Positions 50,289-61,005 of a stretch of DNA of 64,000 nucleotides are shown in pieces (within the stretch, counting starts at the first letter, position 1; every line of letters starts with the position of its first letter). The translations under genes and the position numbers were made by a program. Source of the stretch: Sthenelais limicola (lineage: Eukaryota; Annelida; Polychaeta; Phyllodocida; Sigalionidae); the NCBI GenBank assembly GCA_942159475.1, contig OW804097.1:37212298-37276297 (forward strand), read 5' to 3'. The notes under the pieces were generated by a model. It was not told where the DNA came from. It did not search any database and saw nothing but the letters and a program-made list of their open reading frames with translations.

Positions 50289-50848
50289 TTTGATGTGTTA
50301 AGGTAAATGAGATAAAAAAAGACATTTGTGATCTAGTTACAAGATCTCTTTGTTGGAATGTTTTCCTTTTGGATGGTTTGACGACGTATGTATAATGTAT
50401 AATATAATTGTAAAATGAATAGCTTAAATGTGTCGAACAGCAAAGTTTTGAATGAATATCATATACGATCAACTATCTCCTTTTTAATGCCAATCGCCAG
50501 CCCTAAGTAATTCCCATCGTATTGTGATTACCCAAGGTCTTAACATTACTTATTGAAAATTTGCATAACATGTCTTAGTATGTATGAAGCCAAGACGGCA
50601 GGAATATTGAATGAAAAAGTTTCGCAAACACAAAAAGAAGGTTTGCAATATTTCTGTGTGGACATTTTCTAGTAAAGTAGCTAAATATACTCTATATGAT
50701 GGCCTTAGAAATGCATGAATATATTTAGTTCACTGTCTTGCCATTAGGTACATGGTATTCATCGTTCAGCTCCCCCCAAAATAAAAACATTCCAATTAAT
50801 ACTTCCGGTGAATAAAACACTTGTGACTCATTTTGATACACATCACAT
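50289..50848 (+). repeat. MITE-C, rearranged
   Basis: TTGATGTGTTAAGGTAAATG at the left, CACTTGTGACTCATTTTGAT at the right. The interior AGTAAAGTAGCTAAATATAC matches the family, but part of the left half is inverted or replaced. Confidence 0.65.
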
Positions 50849-51050
50849 ATATCATAAGAAGCAAAAACCTGTGTGGACATATGTACGAATATTATATGCG
50901 AGATTCTTTGTCAGAAGTTTCTCACCTCTGAAAAGTAACGTACTACAGATGTGAATAGAAAGGGCAAAGAGATATTTCTTCTTCTCCCCAACTGTTGGTC
51001 CTATAGTAGAATACTATCAAGTATACTGAATACATTTACAATGAATATAT

Positions 51051-51234
51051 GCGTCAGATTTTCAGGAAATGTACAATTCGCCTTCACCAATCCTCTCAAA
51101 TAACCCACATTAATTTTAAGACAAAAATGAGCTTCAAAATGCAGTTTAACATAGCAGAAGAGATACTTTAAATCAATGCGACACCAAATATATATGCTTT
51201 TTAATGAATTGTACATTTTCTGAAAATCTGACCC
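51051..51234 (-). repeat. MITE-A, internally deleted
   Basis: GCGTCAGATTTTCAGGAAAT at the left, AAAATCTGACCC at the right. About 50 bp are missing before the right TIR. Confidence 0.8.
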
Positions 51235-51648
51235 ACATAACTCTAATACTTAAATCTTCCCTATCATATCAGAAAAACATGGACACTAACATTTGTGCCC
51301 ATGGTTACGTCTAGATATGTTATTATTCATATTTGATGGCATATCTTTAGATTGAGACCAAATGTCTTGGATAAAATCAATCCTATGAGTGAGAATTTAA
51401 TTTGTTTGGCATCTAATGAACACAGATTTTAACAGGACATAAAACAAGGTAATAACGTTATGAAACAAATCAATTACGTTATAAAACAAGTTATAAAACA
51501 GATACTACCAAAACTGACTAATATCACCTCTCATGATGCATAGCACCGTCAGTTAATTTTAGATTGAAGTATTCACAATTAACTTGATCCATCTTATATC
51601 TTATAATATTTCTAAACAACAATATTTTCTAAAACAAACACTTGCTCT
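51235..51648. other. Unassigned
   Basis: AACAGGACATAAAACAAGGT... (51432-51500) resembles 59990-60058, another short dispersed repeat. No gene. Confidence 0.4.
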
Positions 51649-52089
51649 TAGTTGCAACGTTCTTAAGGCGGTCTGATGCCTTCCTTGAAGTTTCCATACA
51701 TGACAAATATTGCCATAAGAAGGGCATGTCACAATATAAAATGACAAGCAGGGACACAAGGGTCAGATTTTTAGAAAATGCACAATTGGCAGCTGTACAT
51801 ATTTAGTAGGTTTTGCTAAATTAGACTGCAATTTGGTAAATACTAGGTAAATTCGAGAGTATTCGGCATTGCATTGATTCTAGCAATCTCTTTGGCTAGG
51901 TTGAACTGTATTTTGAACTTTATTTTCATATGGAATTTGGGTTATTTGAGAGCATTGGTGAAGGCGAATTGTACATTTTTTGAAAATCTGGCCCACAAGC
52001 ACATGCTCCGGCTTCCTTGACCAGGTGTTGATTAAAGTAATTAGCTACTTTACGGCAAATTGCGGGGAAATATTGCATGGGGCATACTA
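51649..52089 (-). repeat. Dispersed repeat O, copy 2, filled by a MITE-A
   Basis: Inverse of 31929-32129. The interruption at ACAAG holds the MITE-A 51760-51994. Confidence 0.8.
51760..51994 (+). repeat. MITE-A, full-length 235 bp, with a matching empty site
   Basis: ACAA flanks both ends. The empty site at 32023-32028 has the target once, giving direct proof of a 4-bp duplication (or 6 bp, CACAAG, if the TIR is one base shorter). Confidence 0.9.
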
Positions 52090-52090
52090 T

Positions 52091-52234
52091 AGCAAGAATA
52101 GCATAGTATCGCGTATGAGGGGGGCTATGTTCTCCGAGTATGGCCAAAAACTACGAGGCCGTAGGCCGAGTTGTTTTTCGGCCATACGAGGAGAATATAG
52201 GCCGCCGAAGACACGATACTGTGCTATTCTTGCT
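52091..52234. repeat. Foldback palindrome N, 144 bp
   Basis: AGCAAGAATAGCATAGTATC at the left mirrors GATACTGTGCTATTCTTGCT at the right. CGAGTATGGCCAAAAACTAC mirrors the inner GTTTTTCGGCCATACGAG. Confidence 0.85.
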
Positions 52235-52441
52235 TTTATTCCATGATTCTTAACTTAAAACAACTTTATTTGCATTAATTTCATCAAACTTTGTTGTCCC
52301 CCAAGTCTCGAACGGTTGTGACGTCACTGTACAATACAAGGAATTTATATTGTCCACCTTGTGAGCGGCAAGTATATCGATTATATTGTACGCTCACGGC
52401 CAAATCATGGAATAAACTACAAAACACCACATCAACTCATC

Positions 52442-52662
52442 GGTCAGTTCATCAGAAAATGTACAATTCGCCTTCACCAATCCTCGCTAATAACCCAAAT
52501 TTTAGACAAAAATGATGTTCAAAATACAGTTTAACATAGCACAACAGATCTTCTGAAACAACATGATACATAATATACTCAGATATATAGTATTGATCAC
52601 TTTTCAGTCGAATTTAGCCGAATTTATGTATGTGTACAGCTGCTGATTGTTCATTTTCGGCG
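52442..52662 (-). repeat. MITE-A, decayed ends
   Basis: GGTCAGTTCATCAGAAAATG at the left, GATTGTTCATTTTCGGCGAG at the right. Confidence 0.75.
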
Positions 52663-52712
52663 AGGAATGTTCCAATGCTCGATAATCACTGGACATTGCT
52701 CATTTTCCATAG

Positions 52713-52947
52713 GGGTCAGATTTTCAGAAAATTTACATTTAGCAGCTCTACACATTTAGTAAATTCTCCTAAATTAGACTGAGAAATGAAGAATACCTCG
52801 TATATCTGAGTATATTTGGTATCGCATTGATTTAAAGTATCAGTTCTGTTATGTCAAACTGCATTTTGAAGCGAATTTTTGTCTTAAATGTGGGTTATTT
52901 GAGAGGTTTGGTGAAGGCGAATTGTACATGTTCTGAAAATCTAACCC
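52713..52947 (+). repeat. MITE-A, full-length 235 bp
   Basis: GGGTCAGATTTTCAGAAAAT at the left, GAAAATCTAACCC at the right. Confidence 0.9.
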
Positions 52948-53174
52948 ATAAAGGCAGTGATCCATAATATGAGTGATATAAATCCTACGGCGTTGGTTCA
53001 AATGACTTCATTCAGTGGGAAGGGTTTGTACGTCCCCATGCTGTCAAGGAGCATCAGTGTTTTGATGTTGACATGTCTGGGACTAGTTTGAAAAACATTT
53101 TGATACATTTACGGATATTTCATAACATAATCCCGTTGTGTGCCTCCAGTAGCCTAGTTAATCTGCTGCCATAT

Positions 53175-53409
53175 GGGTCAGATCTTCAGAAAACGTACAA
53201 TCGGCAGATCTACACATTTAGTAAGTTCTTCTAAATTAGACTGTGAACTGGTCAATACTAGGTATATCTGAGGATATTGGACATTGCCTTGATTCAAACA
53301 ATATGTTTTGTTATGTTGAACTGACTTTTGAACCTGGTTTTTGTTTTAAATTTGGGATATTTGAAAGGATTGGTGAAGATGAATTGTACATTTTCTGACG
53401 ATTTCACCC
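53175..53409 (+). repeat. MITE-A, full-length 235 bp
   Basis: GGGTCAGATCTTCAG at the left, the GACGATTTCACCC variant at the right. This mixes both TIR types in one copy. Confidence 0.9.
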
Positions 53410-54033
53410 GTATCAACCTGTGTCGGCAATGACCGGGGGCATTTCCTCTCACAGAAAAAAACATTTATTTCTCAAGGACGCACCAGAAAATGCGAACGGG
53501 AGATATGAACGCAACAAAAAACACTTCAACAATGATATGTCTCTGATTCCCAATTGTTTTCTGTCTGAAGAAAAACGGACAACAATGTGGGCTCATCTTA
53601 CAATCATTGCAGATCCCACCGGTTGGCATTATGTTCTATCAATGATAGACTGAACATATCTGAAACATATTGTACATATATTTTCCTGTATTAATCATAT
53701 CTCGTGTTTTGTCCCCAATCTGAAAGGATATATATATATTTGTGTTTTATTCTGGTCTTTTCAAAATAGTTACATCTTCCAGAACTGGGCTGTCTGCCTC
53801 TGCCTTAGCTGCCTTAGCAGGTCTACCTGACGCAGCCCAATTAGTTCAATTACAAATTTCCTAATTTACCTTTATAAGAACACGAAGCGATGTGAACTCA
53901 CTTTTGTCCGGACCATTATCAAAATACCATTAACATTGAACAATCCCTTACCCCCCGTCCCGGCTCTCCGATACTTAACTCTAATTTTATTCTCATATCT
54001 ATGTGAAATAGGAAAAATCCCAAAAGTCCAAGG
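53410..54033. other. No gene called
   Basis: A 77-codon ORF at 53420-53653 has no recognisable motif and no gene context. I leave it uncalled. Confidence 0.4.
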
Positions 54034-54135
54034 CTTTTCCTTTTTGGAATCTCCTTTTCCTTTTTGGAATCTCCTTTTCCTTTTTGGAACCTCCTTTTCC
54101 TTTTTGGAGTGTCCTTTTCCTTTTTTGGAATATCC
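54034..54135 (+). repeat. 21-bp minisatellite, about five copies
   Basis: Unit CTTTTCCTTTTTGGAATCTC with small changes. Confidence 0.9.
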
Positions 54136-54235
54136 ACTGTCTTAGGCTATTCTCAGACTTTTCACCCAAATGTACCATGATGCATTTCTACGCCAACATG
54201 TATAACTCCAATGAAATATTATGGAGTTAAGAGGT

Positions 54236-54330
54236 AGAGGGAGGATGAGAGGGAGGTAGAGCAGGAGAGGGAGAGAGAGGGCGAGAGGGAGAAAGAGAAA
54301 GGAAGAGAAGACAACATGGCAGGGAAGGAG
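54236..54330 (+). repeat. GA-rich low-complexity tract
   Basis: AGGGAGAGAGAGGGCGAGAG-type sequence. Confidence 0.85.
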
Positions 54331-54540
54331 ACAGGCTGAGATCTCCCTTCCTTTTTGGATTCGTTTTTTTTTAACTTTTTTTGCCAGTTTGTTTTCTTTA
54401 TCAAAAATATATTTGTTCATTGTTTTTCATTTAATGAAAAAATGAGTGGACATTCTTGGCTTCTGATGTATGATCGTCATTACAAAGGAAAACGCCATGT
54501 AATTAGTCTTAAGCAACCAACAATAGTAAAAAGGAGTGTG

Positions 54541-54721
54541 TGAGTGAGTGAGATTGGTTGCTTTACGCCCTTATCAACACATTTAATATGGTTCTATCAA
54601 GGGCGGGAGAGCTGAGAGGGAGGCAGTCTATGATCTTACCCAGGAAATAGAGATAGAGAAGAAGGGAGAGACATAGAGAGAGAAAGAGACAGAAATGCAC
54701 TTTAAGGTCTTACCCAGGACC
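54541..54721 (+). repeat. Dispersed repeat K, copy 2
   Basis: TGAGTGAGTGAGATTGGTTG, GCTTTACGCCC and CAAGGGCGGGAGAGCTGAGA, matching 32190-32371 throughout, including the GA-rich tail. Confidence 0.8.
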
Positions 54722-54894
54722 AAGCTAAAAAGAGCAAAAAGGAGTTATCTCGTCTCTAACTAACAGACTGAGACAGACTAATTAGTTAGGCTGGCTGAGT
54801 CCGACTTATCATTCATACAACGTCCACTGGAACTAGACAGCAATGATCGATATGTGCCATATATCACTGAACTTCCAAGACTACTGAGCTAATA

Positions 54895-54917
54895 TGTGAT
54901 GTGTTAAAGGAAGATGA
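54895..54917 (+). repeat. MITE-C left-end fragment
   Basis: ATGTGATGTGTTAAAGGAAG, cut where a MITE-A begins. Confidence 0.6.
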
Positions 54918-55156
54918 GGGTCACAATTTCAGAAAATGTACAATTCACTTTAACCAATCATCTCAGATAACCCAAATTTCAGACGAAAATAAAGTTCAAA
55001 ACACAGTTCAACCTAACCAAACAGATTGCTAGAACCAATGCAATTAATGCCGAATATACTCGAATTTACCTAGTATTGACCAAATTGCAGCATAATTTAG
55101 CATAATTTATTAAAGGTGTACATCTACCAATTGTACATTTTCTGAAAGTCTGACCC
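54918..55156 (-). repeat. MITE-A, near full-length
   Basis: GGGTCACAATTTCAGAAAAT at the left, GAAAGTCTGACCC at the right, flanks ATGA and ATGT. Confidence 0.85.
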
Positions 55157-55278
55157 ATGTATGTATGACTGGAGACTGGCATGCTGTCTCATCCTCGTCT
55201 CTATATGAACCAAGACCCTGTCAGACTCACTCGTCCCTGCCATTCATCCTCTATTCATCCATGTGCACTTTAACACTA

Positions 55279-55628
55279 GGGACTGCTCATAATTAACCAC
55301 TGCGGAGGAGGGGGGGCTGAAGAATTTGCGAAAGATTCTTGTGCACAACTGATCCCCCTTAAATTCTTGTGCAGAATGTCTTGATCCCCCTTTAAAGTTT
55401 GTGCAAAATTTCATGACCCCCTACATCATTGTAGTTCTGAGTCCGTGAAAAGTATTATGCCCCCCCTACACACACAGATGTGCGGAGAAAATGGTGCCCC
55501 CTCCCTTTCAGAGTCTGTGCAAATAAGACGTCCCCCCCCCCGCCAATTCAGAGTCTGCACGAATAAAGGTGGCCCCTTGAAAATTCTTCCCCCTCCCCCG
55601 GCTCGGTAGTTAAAAATGAACAGTCCCC
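55279..55628. repeat. MITE-L, C-rich interior, TA target duplication
   Basis: GGGACTGCTCATAATTAACC at the left mirrors GGTAGTTAAAAATGAACAGT at the right, with GGAGGGGGG... / CCCCCTCCCCC inside the TIR. TA on both sides (55277-55278 and 55629-55630). The interior is a set of degenerate GTGCA...CCCCC units. Confidence 0.8.
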
Positions 55629-56027
55629 TAAATGAGTCTTGCCTCTGTATGATAGCACAAATACAGACCCAATTCCGTAAGACAAAGGCTCCCTCTTCCC
55701 TCTCTGTCCAATGCCACTCACATCTCTATACTTGAGCGTGTCTTTCACTAGTGGAGTCCTTGATTTAATTATCTAATCTCTTGTATATTTCAAAGAATTT
55801 GAAATGTACCTCCGAGGAGCGAATCACTGTAATCAATCACACCTAATTAGGTAAGTACACAGCCTGGTGTGATTGATATCATGGTATGTGTAACACCTTG
55901 AAAATAACAAGTATAGGCCCAAATATGAGAGAGTCCCTCCAAACTGAGGAAAAGCCCCTCGCACTTAACCATAGAATGTCATCATAATTCCATTAGGGTG
56001 CGTCCAATCACTGGCATATACATACAA
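55629..56027. other. Unassigned, with a family I fragment
   Basis: GGCCCAAATATGAGAGAGTC...AAGCCCCTCGC (55915-55961) belongs with 37950-37982, 56920-56955 and 57449-57507. No gene. Confidence 0.45.
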
Positions 56028-56275
56028 GTTAACTAACGTGTTGGTTGAAGGAGTGTGAATATTGCACGAGTTGCCTAGCAACAAGTGCAATATTCTATGC
56101 AACTGAAACCAAGGAGTTAGTTACCCGATTTATGATCATGAAAATTAAATTAAGTTCAATCATGATAATAGAAACAAATGAAGTCATAAACTTTCATTTT
56201 ACTGGTAATCTTAGTAAAAAAACAGATTGGTTGCCATAAGAACCCCACGTAAATCACTAGTGAAATAGTGTATGA
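56028..56275 (-). repeat. Family B repeat, inverted copy with perfect hairpin
   Basis: GAATATTGCAC (56057-56067) and GTGCAATATTC (56085-56095) form an 11-bp stem. Downstream CAGATTGGTTGCCATAAGAA and CCCCACGTAAATCACTAGTG are the inverse of 58970-59000. Confidence 0.75.
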
Positions 56276-56716
56276 TAAATATATTTATTACATGTGCATC
56301 CCTCATGAGAGGTGCAATAAGCAGGGTGCAATAAAATATATACTTATGGTATGCGTACGATAAAAATGTAGTTGTCTAAAAATCGCATTAATGTTACCTC
56401 CACAGTTTTTTCACATGCTTCGCGGAGGTCGGGTATATCCACGAAGCATGTCAACAAATCCATAGCCTGGTGCTCATACTGTCTCTGAGACATCTTTCAC
56501 CAAATCAGCTACTTTTTTCAGATATACACATGATATTTAATCAAGTTTTATGCCCATATGATAAATATAGAATGGAACTCGCCGTTGTAATAAAAAAATT
56601 ATTGGACTTGATTCGTCCACATAAGGACTCTGTCTACGGCATCGTGCTTATGCGAACGAATCTCATCCAATAATTTCTTTGATTACTGGCAGCTCTTTCC
56701 ATTCTCTCTATTCATT
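56276..56716. other. No gene or known repeat seen
   Basis: The short ORF at 56470 has no motif. Confidence 0.4.
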
Positions 56717-56917
56717 ACACTGATTGTTCTGAGAACAGTGTATCTAGAGTGAGTTATGCATAGTGCGTATTTCATTATCGAGCTATGTGGGGTTGAAATG
56801 GCAACCAATCTGGGTTTTTTTACTGTGATTACCGCTGAGGTTCAAATATATATTTCTTTTCTATTTCCATGATTGAAAGCATATATATAATAAATTTGTT
56901 AAATCTTTTGTTTGTAA
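56717..56917 (+). repeat. Family B repeat, copy lacking the foldback end
   Basis: TTACACTGATTGTTCTGAGA, GTATCTAGAGTGAGTTATGC and GTGGGGTTGAAATGGCAACC. Confidence 0.7.
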
Positions 56918-56919
56918 GT

Positions 56920-57507
56920 CCCTCTAAATTTGGGGGAAACCCCTCGCACCAAAGTGTTATACCGCTAGGTGGCACGGCAGTCACTCATACAGTCTAAATA
57001 AAGCATTGAAGCTGGCAGAGCTGACTTGAAACTCAACTGGCTTGCAAGTGTTTTCATTGAAGCTCTGCAGAATCTTTGATATAAGTTAGGAACGTTTATA
57101 GATTACACCAACACAGTGGTATAACAAAAGCATAGAATGATGCATACATATATCTTTGTTATCTATATAATCTGAGGGGCTCTGGGCCTAGACAGTCTCC
57201 ACAAGTCGAAGTAACCACAAAATTAAATGATGAAGTAGCATAATGATGTTGAGTATTCTGCCATCACTTTAACGGTTCAACCAACGTTTTTCCATTCAAA
57301 GGGCAAAAAGTTTCCAATATACTTACGTGGGTATTGTTTGCATGTGACCCAAACTAACATTCATTCAACCTATTTCAACCTCCAATTGTATGCTCACGAA
57401 TGATGGCTATATTTCATAATGCAAAGTGTTCTCCTTTATTGACCACACTCTAAGCCCAAAGTTGAGAGAGTCCCTTAAAACGAAGGGAAAGACGCTCCCA
57501 ATTAAGT
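56920..57507. other. Unassigned, bounded by family I fragments
   Basis: GTCCCTCTAAATTTGGGGGA (56920) and CCCAAAGTTGAGAGAGTCCC (57454) are family I pieces. Between them no gene or other repeat is seen. Confidence 0.45.
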
Positions 57508-57705
57508 CACAATAAGAAGTAGATAGCAGTCTATAAACGTGTGGACTTCTATGCATGTAAGTTTAAAATGACCCTGGATATTGAAAAAGGAATCTCACAG
57601 AAAACTGATAGTAGATTTGCATTCTTTCAAAGCATCATTTCTTCCGTACGACAACCCTGAAAGAAGTCAACCATGTGGAAAGTTCCCAAGATTGCCACTG
57701 GTGAT

Positions 57706-57866
57706 TTGGTCAATACTAATTAAAGTATATTTGGTATCATATTGCATTGATCCTAGCAATCTGTTTGGTTAGGTTGAACTGTATTTTGAACTTTATTCTC
57801 GTCTGACATTTGAGTTATTTGAAAAAATTGCGGTGAAGGTGAATTATACATTTTTTAGGGACTTCC
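57706..57866 (+). repeat. MITE-A, left third missing
   Basis: Starts GGTCAATACTAATTAAAG-like and ends GAATTATACATTTTTTAGGG. Confidence 0.75.
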
Positions 57867-58431
57867 CACTCTTACTTAGTTCTACTTCTATCACATAAGT
57901 CTTTCAAACATTTTGTGTATCATCAATGTAACATTTTGCAATCCGAAATAAGATATCGTACTAATAAATCTGATAGTTTTAAAAGCTGCAAATGTTAAGA
58001 AATTGGCTCCCTATTGCCCATCTGATCACTCATTAAAGATGATTTGAGTCCAAGTAGAACGATGTAAAAAACACCTCAGGTGCCAATGATACTCCAGAAA
58101 TAATTAGTTCCAATCAGTCAGACAAACAAACTAATCACGGTCACCATTAATTTCCCTAATTAAATAATATTTGTTTTAAATTATGTCGATACAAATTTGC
58201 GGTCCCTCGTCATTGTAACATAACCCAGTTACTTTAAGAGAAAAGACTCAAATCGAATATTTTGAGAAAAGAGTAATTGTAAATGTTTGCTTTTTCTACT
58301 TTCAGAAATGTTACCAATTCGATTTATTGGTCTTGATGCTGTATTTGAAGTAATTCCTTACCGATTCTCTTTGCATAAGGCAGTGGTGGAGATTTTGGGT
58401 CGATCCTAGGTCAACTTCTTATTTCTTATTT
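57867..58431. other. No gene or known repeat seen
   Basis: AT-rich. No ORF. Confidence 0.4.
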
Positions 58432-58829
58432 GTGATGTGTTTCTGGAAAATGAGTCATAAGTCACAAAAAATAAATTTTGAGATCCCATTATTTGAAAAG
58501 ATGAGATCAAGCCAATTCCAATGATAGTAATTCAATAAATATTTCTAGATTTTAAGTTTGATATTTTTATTTTGGAAAAAAAGTTTGCAATATTTCGGGA
58601 GAGTAGTAAACAGTAAAGTAACTTAATGTAGCCCATATGAGGACCTTTAAAACGAAAGGATATATTGCATATGTTGTCTTGAAATTTGGTACATCGATCG
58701 ATATATATATATATATAAGTGATATGCTCTTCAAAAATCAGAACATTCCATTAACATGATCTTGTAAAATAAACACTTTGAAAAATATTATTTTTGCGAC
58801 TTGTGACTCATTTTCCTGGAACTCATCAC
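58432..58829 (+). repeat. MITE-C, full-length 398 bp, ATTT target duplication
   Basis: GTGATGTGTTTCTGGAAAAT at the left, GCGACTTGTGACTCATTTTC at the right. ATTT at 58428-58431 and 58830-58833. Best complete copy in the window. Confidence 0.9.
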
Positions 58830-58892
58830 ATTTTAGCTCATAACTTGTGTAGCCTAGTGTGAGGAAGTACAGTATGTTCTTTATTCTATTTT

Positions 58893-59125
58893 ACTTTATT
58901 ACACACGCATTGCTCTGAAAACAACGTATCTAGGGCGATTTACGCATAGTATTGCACTAGTGATTTACGTGGGGTTGTCATGGCAACCAATCTGTTTTTT
59001 TTACTAAGAATACCGATTAAATACCAAATTCTCGATTTTTTTCTATTTTCATGATTGAGCATGTATAATAAATCAGTTAACTAACTCGTTGGTTCCAGTC
59101 GCTTAGAATATTGCACTCGTTGCTT
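58893..59125 (+). repeat. Family B repeat, forward copy
   Basis: ACACACGCATTGCTCTGAAA through GAATATTGCACTCGTTGCTT. The foldback half is missing. Confidence 0.75.
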
Positions 59126-59616
59126 ACTGATATCATATTGTATTATATCATATATTATTATATTCATATTATATTATTAGTTAAACTGTATGTATATCCT
59201 CACTGATATAGACATCATACTGCCCAGGGAGGATGTTATATCGTTGATATAACTTATGAATGAATGTGAATAGATCGTTGGAATAGTTAAGAGCTATTGC
59301 ACTAAGAGAAATGAATGGAGACCGGACTGAAAAGTATTTTATTATAGCAAACATAAAAGAATAAAAGGTTGTGGGTCACTGTGAATGGCTATACCTACTC
59401 TGATGTTACCTGATCCTCTTACTAATGTTGCACAATACTGCAATTAATTCATTTAATGATAAGTCATTATAGTAAAGGTCATGATTAATTATAATGTGGT
59501 TAATCATTGTTATGCCATGATTGCGTATTATGATATAACAATTTACTCCATGTACCCAGTAAACATAGCAATATAAGGTAAGCATAGCAATGTGGGAGTA
59601 AATATAAAACCTAAAT
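59126..59616. other. No gene or known repeat seen
   Basis: Contains TATATCATA-type low-complexity sequence. No supported ORF. Confidence 0.4.
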
Positions 59617-59740
59617 GTGGAACTCGGGACAATATTGCACTGTCCTTGATGGGTTTTTTTCATAAGCCACTCGCTATCGGCTCGTGGGCCACAAAAAAAC
59701 CCAAAGATCTCGGACAGTGCAATAGTGTCCCTTGTACCAC
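59617..59740. repeat. Foldback palindrome M, 124 bp
   Basis: GTGGAACTCGGGACAATATT mirrors ATAGTGTCCCTTGTACCAC. Inner TGGGTTTTTTTCATAAGCCA mirrors GGCCACAAAAAAACCCA. TTGCACTGTCC and GGACAGTGCAA are exact complements. Confidence 0.85.
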
Positions 59741-59821
59741 ATTCTCATCAGGTTCTATCTATGAAGACAACTGTTAAGGAGTATGTAATAAAATGGCCAC
59801 GAGCCAAGATGATCTGCATTG

Positions 59822-59950
59822 GAAGAATGAATGAATTGAATTGAAAAATACTTTATTCGTCTGAAGCTTTACTAGAATGAGATTCAACAGATAGGTGACC
59901 AGGCTTCTGGATAATATCGAAGTCTTCCCGCCGTCACCTTTATAGACAAA
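59822..59950 (-). mobile_element. Possible LINE 3' end with (TTGAA)n tail
   Basis: GAATTGAATTGAAAAATACT as at 5438. No coding part. Confidence 0.35.
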
Positions 59951-60065
59951 AGGCTAAAGAGAGAGACTGACTAATAAACACACATATTAACAGGACATGA
60001 AACAAGTGAAAGTTATGAAAGAAATCATTGCGTTATAAAACAAGTTATACAACAGATACTCATAT

Positions 60066-60387
60066 GTGATGTGTTTCAGAAAAATGAGTCTCAAGTCGCA
60101 AAAGTGGATTTTAAGATATCATATTTGAAAAGATGGGATCAAGCCGACTCTAATTGTGGTAACATTGAGTGGTGTTTCTATATTTTATGTTTGATATTTG
60201 ATTGTTTGAAAATACGTTTGTAATATTTTGGGGGGACTATTTTTTAAATTAGCTCCAGGAATTTATATGACCTAAAGTGCTAAACCCTAAAAAAATCATA
60301 GCATTCATACAAAGTGATCTTGTAAATAAATGACTTTGTAACTCATCAATTTTGCTACTAGTGACTCATTTTCCTGCGATACATCAC
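60066..60387 (+). repeat. MITE-C, ATAT target duplication
   Basis: GTGATGTGTTTCAGAAAAAT at the left, ACTAGTGACTCATTTTCCTG at the right. ATAT at 60062-60065 and 60388-60391. Shortened interior. Confidence 0.85.
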
Positions 60388-60821
60388 ATATATTATAACA
60401 TTAGGCAATAAGTGAGATCTGTCTGACAGCTTCATTACAACGCGATCCACCATTTCCCAGAAACCAGTCGCACTATCACGAATACATCTATCTTAATCAT
60501 ATCAAAAAACCGCTTACAAGAACAACTAGTCCCACTCCGGCGTGATCCATTTTGTGATTTTCATATTAATCTATCGGATTTAAGCATGGGTTTTCCCGAA
60601 TGCAAAAACCAGAGTCATTATTTGTAGATTCACTGGGGACATATCCCCGTGTGTAAATTCCCTTTCATCTGTAATGTATTGAAGAAATTGTAAATCGATT
60701 CTGAAACACCAGTGAAGGAGATGGCAATGGATGGCTCTCTACGGACGGCTGGGGCTGTGAGGTCAGAAACTCCTTTCACTGCTCGATCTTCTTAGTCCAT
60801 ACTAGGGGCGTATGAATATAT
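60388..60821. other. No gene or known repeat seen
   Basis: Nothing recognised. Confidence 0.4.
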
Positions 60822-61005
60822 GGTTGAAATCGCCAGAAAATGTACACTTCGCCTTCACCAATCCTCCCCCAAAAAAACAAATTTAAGACAAAACAAGGTT
60901 CATAATTTAGTTCAACATAACCAAACAGATTATTTGAATCAAGGCAATGTCAAATATACTCAGATATACCGAGTATTTACCATTTTACAGTCTAATTCAG
61001 CAGGA
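60822..61005 (-). repeat. MITE-A, right end truncated
   Basis: GGTTGAAATCGCCAGAAAAT at the left. Homology ends at TCTAATTCAGCAG. Confidence 0.8.

Noticed and set aside
53420..53653. 77-codon ORF between repeats
   Set aside because: No recognisable family, splice context or conservation evidence from the sequence alone.
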